Positions 16,714 through 24,877 of a DNA stretch of 64,000 nt are shown here, one piece after another (the first letter of the stretch is position 1; every line of letters starts with the position of its first letter). The stretch comes from Deltaproteobacteria bacterium HGW-Deltaproteobacteria-2 (lineage in GTDB: Bacteria > Desulfobacterota > Syntrophia > Syntrophales > Smithellaceae): NCBI GenBank assembly GCA_002840505.1, contig PHBC01000001.1:62001-126000 (forward strand), read 5' to 3'. Under the pieces are notes generated by a model, which saw only the letters and a list, made by a program, of their open reading frames with translations, searched no databases and was not told the DNA's origin. The translations under genes were made by a program, and so were the position numbers.

Positions 16714-16721
16714 ATCAATCC

Positions 16722-17000
16722 CTAGTAACTTGGACGAGGTATCTTTATTAATTTTTTAATCTTTCCTGTTTGACTTTTATTTTCTTCATCCGGCCCGGTT
16801 TGTTTATCTTCATCTTCAATTTGCTGCTGCTGGCTTGTATTTACATCGTCTCCTGACGTATTTTTGCATTTTGCATCTTGCGGAGGATTATCTGTAAAAA
16901 AAATGTTCCCATCCGTGCCTACACAATTATAAAGCTCCGCCGAATTAGCTGCCGTTATCAGAGCAAAGAATACGCACAATGTAAAAATTATTTGTTTCAT
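16722..17000 (-). CDS. Exported DUF4124-like small protein
   Basis: A 92-residue protein with a cleavable signal peptide (FTLCVFFALITAANSA). The following YNCVGTDGNIFFTDNPP block matches the DUF4124 pattern (Y.C.D.DG...FTD.PP). The C-terminal half is low-complexity, rich in Gln, Asp and Glu, and ends in a basic stretch. GAGGAAA precedes the ATG. It probably shares a transcript with the PNPOx-like gene. Its role is unknown. Confidence 0.75.
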   Translation of the reverse strand: MKQIIFTLCVFFALITAANSAELYNCVGTDGNIFFTDNPPQDAKCKNTSGDDVNTSQQQQIEDEDKQTGPDEENKSQTGKIKKLIKIPRPSY

Positions 17001-17128
17001 TGTGTTTCCTCGTTTATGAAAATATTTTCGAATTATTAAGAATAATATGTGACGTTATATGTTTATTTTATATCACAATTCCCGTCTGAAATCTACAATG
17101 AAAGAAAAACTTGATCCCGGCTTGCAAG

Positions 17129-17330
17129 ACTGTGTCACAATAATAAATATAGCCATTTAATGTCCTCCGTTGGCGGAGGTGTCCCGATGAATCATCGGGA
17201 CGGAGGTGGACAAAATTCAATGTGTAGCTTATCAATATTACGTATGTTTCAAAAACCTTCCACCCCCTGCCCCCGCCAGCGGGGGACATTACTCATTACG
17301 CACAATCAATATTTGCAATTGCGACACAGT
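17129..17330. mobile_element. MITE-like element, copy 2 (202 bp)
   Basis: Same terminal inverted repeat as the 12589-12781 element (ACTGTGTCACAAT left, ACTGTGTCGCAAT on the complement of the right end) and the same internal hairpins, about 75-80% identical overall. It occupies most of the 17001-17384 gap; nothing else is visible there. Confidence 0.8.
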
Positions 17331-17384
17331 CTCCTGCACCGGGATGACATATTTGCAGGTAATTACAGGGAGCTAAACTGCTTT

Positions 17385-19700
17385 TTATGAAGGTGTATTG
17401 TTCTTACGCAACAGATCGGCAAACTGTTCAGGCGCAACGGGCTTACTGAAATAAAAACCCTGCATCTCGTCACAAACGTGTTCCCGCAGGAATTCATCTT
17501 GAGACATCGTTTCCACGCCTTCGGCGACAACATTAAGACTTAGAGTCTTGCCCATGGCAATGATGGCTTCAATAATCGCTTTGTCTTCAGAATTTTGCGA
17601 AAGGTTGCGAATGAACGACCTGTCCACCTTGAGTGTGTCGATAGGGAATTGTTTGATTTGAGCGAGAGAAGAATATCCCGTGCCGAAATCATCAAGAGCA
17701 AGCCGCACGCCCATGTTCTTTATTTTGGTCAGTACCTCAATCAGATGATCAGGCTTGTACATTACCATGCTTTCAGTGATTTCCAGTTCCAAAAGATTCG
17801 ATGGCATGCCGGAATCATCCAACGCGGCTTTAATATCTTCTAATAGTTTATCATCCATGAGTTGACGAAGCGATAAATTTACTGCCACACGAACAGGTGG
17901 CAGGCCCTGGCTTTGCCAGGCAACATTTTGGGCGCAGGCGGTCTTCATTACCCATCTGCCAATGGGCACGATCAGTCCTGTCTCTTCGGCTACCGGAATG
18001 AACTGTGTGGGAGTTACTGAACCAAGGATAGAATTCTTCCAGCGCAGCAGGGCTTCCACACCCGTAATCGCGCCGGTTTTGAGGTCCATCTTGGCCTGAT
18101 ATTCTAAATATAACTCATTGCGCTCCAGCGCCTTACGCAGGTTTGTTTCGATAGAAAGTCGTTCAAATGCCTGCGACTGAGTATTTTGAGAATAAAACTG
18201 GACGTTATTTTTACCTTCTTCTTTGGCAAAGTACATGGCCATGTCCGCTTTCTTCAGCAGGGTTAGCTCATCCTCTCCATCTCTGGGGTATATGCTGATG
18301 CCGATGCTGGCTGTTACGCGGCATTCTTCACCCAAAATAATCATCGGTTTCATGGCAGTGCTAAGTACTCTTTGGGCTACGACTTTAACCTGACTCAAGT
18401 CGGTTATTTCCTCGATGAGTATAATGAATTCATCTCCTCCCAGACGACCGACAACATCATTCCTTTCTTGTGGACGACCGACAACATCTACTGCCCGCAG
18501 CGATTGTCTGAAACGTTTGGCCATCTCTGTTAACAGTTCGTCGCCAGCATCGTGCCCCATGGTATCATTAATGATTTTGAATCTGTCCAGATCGATGAAC
18601 AAGATGGCAAACTGCCGCTCATGGCGCCTTGAGGACTCAATTGCCTGATTCAACAATTGGCTGAACATCATGCGGTTGGGTAGTCCTGTCAGAACGTCGT
18701 GTGTGGCCAGATATTGAATCCGCTCTTCGGCGTGTTTGCGCTCAGTAATATCCCGGCTTACACCCAGAATACCAACCGTTTTCTTATTTTTATCTCCAAC
18801 AAAGGAAAACTTTGTTTCCGTCCATACGGTAGTTCCGTCTTTGCGCTCGACTTCCAGTTGAAGCGTCCGGTCTATCAAATCTTTCCCTGATTTTTCCAGT
18901 GCCATAATCCCGTATAATGCCCTGATAGCCGTATCCCGGGATGAAACTGCAAAGGAATCGTACAGTGTCTGTTTCATCACTTCTTCCGGTTCGTACCCCC
19001 TCAGGGTTTTTACGGAAGGGCTGACATAGGTATAATTCAGATTCATATCCAAAACAAAAATTACATCCTTGATGTTGTTCGTCAGCCGCTCGATGGTGGT
19101 AAGAGCATTGGAAACACTGGTTCTGAGGTTGGTAATATATCCGCCAATCACAGCAAACCATGGGAGAATAAACGCGAGGACTACGATGTTGAATATTTCC
19201 ACATTCTTATTAATATATTCAGGATGAGTCTCGTAAAGTAGTAAAATTATGGCGGAATAATTAACAAAAGCAAAAGCCGACAGAAAAAGAAACTGCCGGA
19301 TTCTCAATCTGAAAAATCCGAACACAAGCACAACCATATAAACAAGAAGAACCCCGCTTCTGGCCTCATAGGCGTAATACACAACCACCATAATCCAGAA
19401 GGTGGCTATCAACATCTGGAGAAGGGTCAGGCTCGGATCTTTAAACTTTTTGTTTAACCCGGTTCTGAATATTACATACAGCAGGATATTTAAGAGAAAA
19501 CTTGCTGAGACGCCGGCCACCAGAATCCTTAGCGGCACAGTTGTCAGTTCCAGTGAATAACCGATGAAACAAATAGCACTCCATATTATATATGCGCCGC
19601 AGGCCATGAGAAAGCGTTTGATTCTCAAAGTCTGATCGAAATCTTTTTTAGGGAACAGACCAAACACAGATAATATCCTTAAGTAGAATCGAAAAATCAT
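17385..19700 (-). CDS. Membrane PAS-GGDEF-EAL cyclic-di-GMP protein
   Basis: A 771-residue signalling protein. About six membrane helices fill residues 10-200. A PAS domain follows at about 205-325 (IKDVIFVLDMNLNYTYVS). Then come a GGDEF domain with intact catalytic GRLGGDEFIIL and an EAL domain with intact GVEALLRW, ..ELEITESMV and ..DDFGTGYSSL motifs. It could therefore both make and break cyclic-di-GMP. Just before GGDEF, a 10-residue tandem duplication (DVVGR...DVVGR) comes from a 16-bp direct repeat in the DNA. No partner genes are adjacent. Confidence 0.92.
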   Translation of the reverse strand: MIFRFYLRILSVFGLFPKKDFDQTLRIKRFLMACGAYIIWSAICFIGYSLELTTVPLRILVAGVSASFLLNILLYVIFRTGLNKKFKDPSLTLLQMLIATFWIMVVVYYAYEARSGVLLVYMVVLVFGFFRLRIRQFLFLSAFAFVNYSAIILLLYETHPEYINKNVEIFNIVVLAFILPWFAVIGGYITNLRTSVSNALTTIERLTNNIKDVIFVLDMNLNYTYVSPSVKTLRGYEPEEVMKQTLYDSFAVSSRDTAIRALYGIMALEKSGKDLIDRTLQLEVERKDGTTVWTETKFSFVGDKNKKTVGILGVSRDITERKHAEERIQYLATHDVLTGLPNRMMFSQLLNQAIESSRRHERQFAILFIDLDRFKIINDTMGHDAGDELLTEMAKRFRQSLRAVDVVGRPQERNDVVGRLGGDEFIILIEEITDLSQVKVVAQRVLSTAMKPMIILGEECRVTASIGISIYPRDGEDELTLLKKADMAMYFAKEEGKNNVQFYSQNTQSQAFERLSIETNLRKALERNELYLEYQAKMDLKTGAITGVEALLRWKNSILGSVTPTQFIPVAEETGLIVPIGRWVMKTACAQNVAWQSQGLPPVRVAVNLSLRQLMDDKLLEDIKAALDDSGMPSNLLELEITESMVMYKPDHLIEVLTKIKNMGVRLALDDFGTGYSSLAQIKQFPIDTLKVDRSFIRNLSQNSEDKAIIEAIIAMGKTLSLNVVAEGVETMSQDEFLREHVCDEMQGFYFSKPVAPEQFADLLRKNNTPS

Positions 19701-19761
19701 CTATGGTGATTTGCCATCATATACATACATTAAAATTCGTCAAGTGAAGATTTTTGAGCAT

Positions 19762-19801
19762 AAAAAAGCACTCCGGCGTGATTTCTCACACACGGAGTGC
19801 T
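19762..19801 (-). terminator. Rho-independent terminator of the cold-shock gene
   Basis: On the minus strand, AGCACTCCG pairs with CGGAGTGCT around a 17-base loop and is followed by TTTTTT. It lies about 25 bases after the cold-shock stop codon. Confidence 0.85.
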
Positions 19802-19826
19802 CATTGTTTTTAGTTTTCGACGAAAA

Positions 19827-20027
19827 CTAGATAGCTCTGACGTTTGTTGCTTCCTGGCCTTTTTTGCCCTGAGCAACATCAAAACTTACGCGCTGGCCTT
19901 CATTTAACGTCTTGAAACCGTCGCCCTGAATCGAACTGAAATGTACAAATACATCGCCGCCCTCTTCATTCTCGATGAAGCCGAAGCCCTTGCTTTCGTT
20001 GAACCACTTTACTTTACCTTCTGACAT
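19827..20027 (-). CDS. cspA: Cold-shock domain protein
   Basis: A 66-residue single CSD protein that binds single-stranded RNA and DNA. Both RNA-binding motifs are intact, KGFGFI and VFVHFS, within a five-strand barrel from [10 protein letters not shown] to the end. The ATG at 20027 is chosen because AAAGGAGGATAAGC precedes it; a longer in-frame start at 20072 has no such signal. The transcript has a promoter at 20196-20224, a leader of about 160 bases with a terminator-like hairpin, and a strong terminator downstream. Symbol given by family resemblance only. Confidence 0.93.
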   Translation of the reverse strand: MSEGKVKWFNESKGFGFIENEEGGDVFVHFSSIQGDGFKTLNEGQRVSFDVAQGKKGQEATNVRAI

Positions 20028-20084
20028 AATGCTTATCCTCCTTTCATAAATTTTTAAAAGTCGAATCAGCACGATGATAGAACT

Positions 20085-20119
20085 AAAAAAGCCACCAAGA
20101 CTCTAAAGTACTGGTGGCT
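20085..20119 (-). terminator. Hairpin with U-tract in the cold-shock leader (possible attenuator)
   Basis: On the minus strand, AGCCACCA pairs with TGGTGGCT and is followed directly by six T residues. This is the form of an intrinsic terminator, yet it lies between the promoter and the start codon of the cold-shock gene. Alternatively it ends transcripts from the hydrolase gene at 20368-21282. Confidence 0.6.
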
Positions 20120-20195
20120 AACCTATGTGCTTCAAAATGTCTAAATTCAACTCTTTCCTTCGCATCTTTATTTCTAAATATCCGAAGTTGACGCT

Positions 20196-20224
20196 ATACT
20201 ACGGCAATAGCGGATAATAGTCAA
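20196..20224 (-). promoter_or_regulatory. Promoter of the cold-shock gene
   Basis: Minus strand: TTGACT (20224-20219), 17-base spacer, TAGTAT (20201-20196). Transcription would begin near 20189. Confidence 0.6.
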
Positions 20225-20367
20225 GGTTTATTTGCTAAGATATTGGTTTTTAAGAAAAATATTGATAAGATATATCCGGCTTCCTCATATAAAGCAGGAC
20301 GTTACAGTGTTTATGCTTTCGAAGAATATATTTTTATATTTAAGATAAAGAAAGCTTTTTATCAATT

Positions 20368-21282
20368 TTATCGGGGAATATTATTGGGGGTGGGATTGAT
20401 CAGACTGCAAGCCACAAGAAATGATTCAACTTCTTTAAAAACATTGCCGGCGATTTTGCCGCGAACAATTCCATGCATATTATAATCAATCCAAGCAAAA
20501 TATTTTTTTCCCGTTCCCAGAAGATTAAATATCGCGGGACCACTTTGCGGCGCTACTTTCGGGTCATTTTTCGCCTGAATCACCAGCGCCGGAATATTAA
20601 TATCAGGAAGCGATTTGCGTACTTTTCTCATCAATTTTTTTACCTGAACAAAGGCGCTGACCGGACAGAGAAGATAGTTGATGTGAGGATTATCCGCATT
20701 GTTTTTCATAAACTCCACCGCAAGATTACCCATGCCAAAATGATTACAAACATGATTAAACGCGTTCAAAGCTTCAGCAAACCTCGATGAAAAGCTTTTA
20801 AATTTTAACGGCGCGCTGACAGCAATCACTGCTTCAAAATCACGTGGTTTCATAATAACGGATTGCAAAGCAAGACCCGCTCCGGTGGAAAAACCGGCTA
20901 TTAGAATTTTTTTACAACATTTTTTTAGAATAGCGTGGCCGCTATCAACCGAATTAAGCCAGTCATGATAGTTGCGATTGGAGAGATCTTTGGAGGATGT
21001 CCCGTGACCTGAAAGTCTGGGAACATATACAGTTAAACCTTTTTCGTGCAGAAACTGCGCCCACTCCCTTACTTCCTCCGGCGCGGCCATCAGTCCGTGA
21101 ATAAGGAGAACACCGATATCAGACCCGGGAGAGCGCAATAGAAATGGCATTCCTATATCCTGAGGTTTGCTTTCCCCCGCAGAATAATTATTTTTATACT
21201 CTCTTATAAATAACTCCGACTCGGCTGCCAGAAGCATATCCATCGCCTTGCCGGTTTTTGTAGAATCAAGTGTTGCGTTCAT
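20368..21282 (-). CDS. Alpha/beta hydrolase (esterase/lysophospholipase-like)
   Basis: A 304-residue serine hydrolase. VLLIHGLMAAPEEV is the oxyanion-hole strand-loop and GFSTG is the nucleophile elbow. LVIQAKNDPKVAP supplies the acid-loop region and DYNMHGIV the catalytic histidine region. Its layout is that of monoglyceride lipase or carboxylesterase relatives. The ATG at 21282 is preferred over a TTG at 21330 because GGAG lies upstream and the extra residues have no conserved feature. No signal peptide. Substrate unknown. Confidence 0.85.
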   Translation of the reverse strand: MNATLDSTKTGKAMDMLLAAESELFIREYKNNYSAGESKPQDIGMPFLLRSPGSDIGVLLIHGLMAAPEEVREWAQFLHEKGLTVYVPRLSGHGTSSKDLSNRNYHDWLNSVDSGHAILKKCCKKILIAGFSTGAGLALQSVIMKPRDFEAVIAVSAPLKFKSFSSRFAEALNAFNHVCNHFGMGNLAVEFMKNNADNPHINYLLCPVSAFVQVKKLMRKVRKSLPDINIPALVIQAKNDPKVAPQSGPAIFNLLGTGKKYFAWIDYNMHGIVRGKIAGNVFKEVESFLVACSLINPTPNNIPR

Positions 21283-21454
21283 TATTGTTGAAGCTCCAAT
21301 TGAATGAGACTCGCCGATAATGAGCCCCAAGCTTCAGTAACAAAGTGTACTGAAGTTTGCCGAACGAATTACACCGCATAAGCCGGTATTTAATACCTCG
21401 TAGCTTACTGCGGAACTTGTTTCCAAAGTTTGCTTTGTGATTAATACGCGTGAT

Positions 21455-22105
21455 TTATGCGCCCAACTGGGAATAAACTCCGTAAATCATGGCGTAATGG
21501 AGCACTCCGCCAATCAGGACCATGATATGAAAGAGTTCATGGAAACTGAAAATACCCGGAATCATTTTTGGTTTTTTGATAGCGTAAATAATACCCCCTA
21601 TTGTAAAAGCAGCAGCACCGGAAAGCATTAGGACACTTTGAGAGATGGACATATTGGAAAGCATCTGTTTGATTGTGAAAATCCCTGACCAGCCCATGAA
21701 TAGATATATAACTGCGTATAGTTTTCGGGGAGCTCTCGGGAAAAAAATCTGGGATATTACTCCGACACCTACGAGACTCCACTGGAAAGCAATCATTGAC
21801 CATTTGTATGGGCCATCCAGGCAAAAATAACATACCGGAGTAAAAGTTCCCGCAATCATGAAAAATATTGCCAGACGATCCATTCTTCTCCAGAACGACA
21901 GCTCGTTTTCTTTCTTTTTGAAGGCATGATACAGAGAACTTGCTGAAAAAAGAAAAACAATAGAAATTCCATATATAAGAGCAGTAACCAGACCGGAGGC
22001 CGAGTAGTCTGCGACCAGTACTAAAAATACAGTGCCAACTAACGCCGCGATGGCGCCAGCCAGATGAGAATAGAAGTTAAATGATTCCTGTTTTCTTATA
22101 GGCAT
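21455..22105 (-). CDS. Hemolysin III/YqfA-family membrane protein
   Basis: A 216-residue integral membrane protein of the HlyIII/PAQR family with seven predicted helices. Family landmarks are SLYHAF in the second helix, the DRLAIFFMIAGTFTP block, and the closing HELFHIMVL...LHYAMIYG histidines, which bind zinc in the homologous receptors. AAGGAA precedes the ATG. The cellular role of bacterial members is not settled. The gene stands alone. Confidence 0.88.
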   Translation of the reverse strand: MPIRKQESFNFYSHLAGAIAALVGTVFLVLVADYSASGLVTALIYGISIVFLFSASSLYHAFKKKENELSFWRRMDRLAIFFMIAGTFTPVCYFCLDGPYKWSMIAFQWSLVGVGVISQIFFPRAPRKLYAVIYLFMGWSGIFTIKQMLSNMSISQSVLMLSGAAAFTIGGIIYAIKKPKMIPGIFSFHELFHIMVLIGGVLHYAMIYGVYSQLGA

Positions 22106-22383
22106 GGTTATTCCTTTTATTTTTAATTGTTATTTGCCATCGAGGGGATTATTATGGATACGATAGAAGGAATGCCATAACTTTACCCGAGCAAGTAGTT
22201 TCTAACACATTTTAACTCAGAATTCTTTAATTTTTTATTTATATCAATGATATTATACATTTGGCACACATCCGAGCCCATTTTACAATCTCCTTTTTAT
22301 CACTCGCAAACACCGAGGCAGATCTTTTTTACTTTGACGTTGGGAATAATTTGTTATAAAAATTTTGAGACGAGAGGGCCGTT

Positions 22384-22698
22384 ATGATTGTTACTGTTGT
22401 AAATGTTGTTGTTAAACCGGAAAATATTGAGCAGTTTATCGAAGCAACGATAGAAAATCATCAAAATTCAATCAAAGAAAAAGGGAATCTCCGGTTTGAT
22501 TTCTTACAGCACCGGGATAACCCTTCGGCATTTACTTTGTACGAAGCATATGAATCCGACGAGGTTGCTGCCGCGCATAAAAAAACAGCTCATTATTTAA
22601 AGTGGCGGGATGCCGTTGAGTCCTGGATGGCTAAGCCGCGCCAAGGAATCGCCCATAATGTTTTGGCTCCTATGGAAAAATCTGCGTGGAATCGATAA
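22384..22698 (+). CDS. Antibiotic biosynthesis monooxygenase (ABM) domain protein
   Basis: A 104-residue dimeric ferredoxin-like-fold protein similar to LsrG/YgiN. The pattern V.VVVKPENIEQFIEATIENH, LRFDFLQHRDNPSAFTLYEAYES and ..HKKTAHYLKWRD is diagnostic of the family. Members act as cofactor-free oxygenases, isomerases or quinol-related enzymes. It lies upstream of the Rrf2-cydAB genes but is separated by over 300 bases, so co-regulation is not shown. Confidence 0.85.
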   Translation: MIVTVVNVVVKPENIEQFIEATIENHQNSIKEKGNLRFDFLQHRDNPSAFTLYEAYESDEVAAAHKKTAHYLKWRDAVESWMAKPRQGIAHNVLAPMEKSAWNR

Positions 22699-22988
22699 GC
22701 GCTTTCAACATTATCCTTGGTCGATATTTCTCCGGAATAACCAGCTTAAATTAAATTTTTCCTCTGCATCCACTTTTTTATTATGGGTCTCATAATTGTC
22801 TTCATATTTATCATGCCGGAGAAAGCGGGCATTCAGAAATTATCAAACCTTGGTTCCCGGCCTTAGCCGGAAAGACGACTGAAGAGATAACAGCTTTAGA
22901 TGCGTATACTATTTTGGAACAGTTAATACGAAAGTTTTTTTGCGTCTTCCGGATATTTAAATTTAAATATCCGGAAGGTAAATATTTC
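22699..22988. other. Gene-free stretch
   Basis: Between the ABM-domain gene and the Rrf2 promoter I see no credible gene or repeat. There is only an open frame without a start (translating to KPWFPALAGKTTEEI and onward) that could be a decayed coding fragment. Confidence 0.4.
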
Positions 22989-23022
22989 TTGACAAGATAT
23001 TATTTAGGATTTAAATAGTCCT
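22989..23022 (+). promoter_or_regulatory. Rrf2-gene promoter with operator
   Basis: TTGACA at 22989-22994 and TAAATA at 23012-23017 (17-base spacer). An AGGATTTAAATAGTCCT box (23006-23022) overlaps the -10 element. The same box, with one base changed, precedes cydA at 23461-23477. The ATG at 23025 lies at the expected transcription start, with no ribosome-binding site, so the mRNA may be leaderless. Confidence 0.7.
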
Positions 23023-23024
23023 AT

Positions 23025-23432
23025 ATGCTGAAGATAAGCAGGAAAACAGAATATGCAATAAGAGGCATGATTTATCTGGCCGGACAGCCACGTGACCAAT
23101 TTGTCATGATTAAAGAAATAACCAAAGCAACAAAAACATCTCCTGTATTTATGACAAAAATATTTCAGTTATTAAACAGCGCAAATCTGGTTGTGTCCTC
23201 AAGAGGGGCCTCCGGAGGATTAAGATTAAGTAGAAAGCCGGAGCATATTACACTCCGGGATATTGTGGAAGCGATCGAAGGTCCGGTCATCATGAATCTT
23301 TGCGTGCTCGATAACAAATCATGCGGCTTTTCCAACGCTTGTTCGGCGCACATTGTCTGGGGAAAAATAAAGGATTCAATAAACGGCATGTTAGAAGAAG
23401 TCACACTGAAAGATATTGCGGCAGTTCCTTAA
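23025..23432 (+). CDS. Rrf2-family transcriptional regulator (probable Fe-S sensor)
   Basis: A 135-residue regulator. The N-terminal winged helix (residues 1-80) includes the RKTEYAIRGMIYLA opening and the SRGASGGLRLSR wing, both hallmarks of Rrf2 proteins. Three cysteines follow in a C-x6-C-x5-C pattern (LCVLDNKSCGFSNAC). That is close to the Fe-S ligand spacing of IscR and NsrR and suggests response to oxygen, nitric oxide or cluster supply. The shared operator indicates that it controls itself and cydAB. It lies 88 bases upstream of cydA in the same direction. Confidence 0.88.
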   Translation: MLKISRKTEYAIRGMIYLAGQPRDQFVMIKEITKATKTSPVFMTKIFQLLNSANLVVSSRGASGGLRLSRKPEHITLRDIVEAIEGPVIMNLCVLDNKSCGFSNACSAHIVWGKIKDSINGMLEEVTLKDIAAVP

Positions 23433-23460
23433 GGCTTCGGATATTTTTTTGTTTAATAAC

Positions 23461-23477
23461 AGGATTAAAATAGTCCT
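23461..23477 (+). promoter_or_regulatory. Operator upstream of cydAB
   Basis: AGGATTAAAATAGTCCT differs at one of 17 positions from the box over the Rrf2-gene promoter. It is followed by a TATAAA at 23479-23484 that could serve as a -10 element. Confidence 0.65.
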
Positions 23478-23520
23478 GTATAAATATAAAATAATTGATT
23501 ATCGAAGGGAGGATATCGGG

Positions 23521-24876
23521 ATGGATGTTTTGACTTTAAGCAGGTTGCAGTTCGCCATCACCAGCGCTTTTCACTTTATATTTGTGCCGCTGACGCTTGG
23601 TTTATCCGTACTTATTGCATATATGGAATGGCAATATGTAAAAACGAATGACGACATATGGCTCAGAATGTCGAAATTCTGGGGTAAATTATTCCTGATT
23701 AATTTTGCGTTGGGAATTGTCACTGGAATAACGATGGAATTTCAGTTTGGGATGAACTGGGCGGAGTACTCAAAATACGTAGGGGATATCTTTGGCGCGC
23801 CGCTCGCTGTGGAAGCAACGCTCGCCTTTTTTCTGGAATCGGTATTTATCGGGGTATGGATTTTCGGATGGAACAAAGTCTCTAAAAAGATGCATGCCTG
23901 GTCGATAACGATTGTGGCTTTTGCCACCAATCTCTCCGCCTTATGGATATTGCTTGCAAACGGCTGGATGCAGAATCCCGTCGGCGCGAAACTGACACAG
24001 ATAGCCAACAATCCCCTGATAAACCAGCGGGCGGAAATGGCCGATTTCATGGCCGTGGCGACAAATCCAACCGGCTGGCTGAAGTTTTTCCATACCACTT
24101 TTTCCGGATATGTCGTTGCGGCTTTTTTTGTCATGGGAATTTCCGCCTGGCATATTTTGAAAAAAAACGAGTTGCGGTTCTTCAAATTGTCTTTTCAGAA
24201 AGCGGCGGTTTTCGGACTTGCCGCGTGTCTGCTCGTCATATTAACCGGTGATTTCCACGGCCGTAATGTCGCGCGGACGCAACCGACGAAACTGGCTGCC
24301 ATCGAGGCTGTCTGGGAAACACAGAAAGGCGCCGGTCTTTCCATAATTACAATTCCAGATGAGGCCAACCACAGGAACTCGGTGGAGTTTCTGACCATTC
24401 CCAAACTCGCAAGTCTGCTGTCCTACGGTGATCCGAATGCGGAGATCAAGGGGTTAAACGATTTTAAGCGGGACGAAATCCCGCCGGTCAGCACGACGTT
24501 TTACAGTTTCAGGGCAATGTCGGTTTTGGGATTCGCAATGTTTCTCATTGCTGCCATTGCCGTGTATGTCTCCAGGAGAGGAAATCTTGAAACGTACGGG
24601 AGGTTTCTCAAAGTTGTCGTCTGGTCGATACCTCTGCCATACCTGGCCGGACAATTAGGATGGATTGTGGCGGAAGTAGGCCGCCAGCCATGGATCGTTT
24701 ACGGCATGCTGAAAACAAAGGACGCCGTGTCAACGTCCATTGATGTAACACAGGTGCTTATATCGCTCATTTCTTTTACTTTATTGTACGGATCACTGGG
24801 TGTCGTAGACATTTATCTGCTGGCAAAATACAGCAAACAAGGTCCAAGCGGCCGATTATTGAAAAAGGAGGCGTAA
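23521..24876 (+). CDS. cydA: Cytochrome bd ubiquinol oxidase subunit I
   Basis: A 451-residue integral membrane subunit that carries the haems of the bd-type oxygen reductase. His18 matches the haem b595 ligand. QPTKLAAIEAVWETQ is the quinol-binding Q-loop start and EVGRQPW is at residues 385-391. The Q-loop is short, as in the CIO-type/short-CydA branch, rather than the long E. coli form. The start is the ATG at 23521, nine bases after GGGAGG; an earlier in-frame start at 23416 overlaps the operator. In an anaerobe this enzyme most likely protects against oxygen. cydB follows directly. Confidence 0.95.
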   Translation: MDVLTLSRLQFAITSAFHFIFVPLTLGLSVLIAYMEWQYVKTNDDIWLRMSKFWGKLFLINFALGIVTGITMEFQFGMNWAEYSKYVGDIFGAPLAVEATLAFFLESVFIGVWIFGWNKVSKKMHAWSITIVAFATNLSALWILLANGWMQNPVGAKLTQIANNPLINQRAEMADFMAVATNPTGWLKFFHTTFSGYVVAAFFVMGISAWHILKKNELRFFKLSFQKAAVFGLAACLLVILTGDFHGRNVARTQPTKLAAIEAVWETQKGAGLSIITIPDEANHRNSVEFLTIPKLASLLSYGDPNAEIKGLNDFKRDEIPPVSTTFYSFRAMSVLGFAMFLIAAIAVYVSRRGNLETYGRFLKVVVWSIPLPYLAGQLGWIVAEVGRQPWIVYGMLKTKDAVSTSIDVTQVLISLISFTLLYGSLGVVDIYLLAKYSKQGPSGRLLKKEA

Positions 24877-24877
24877 A

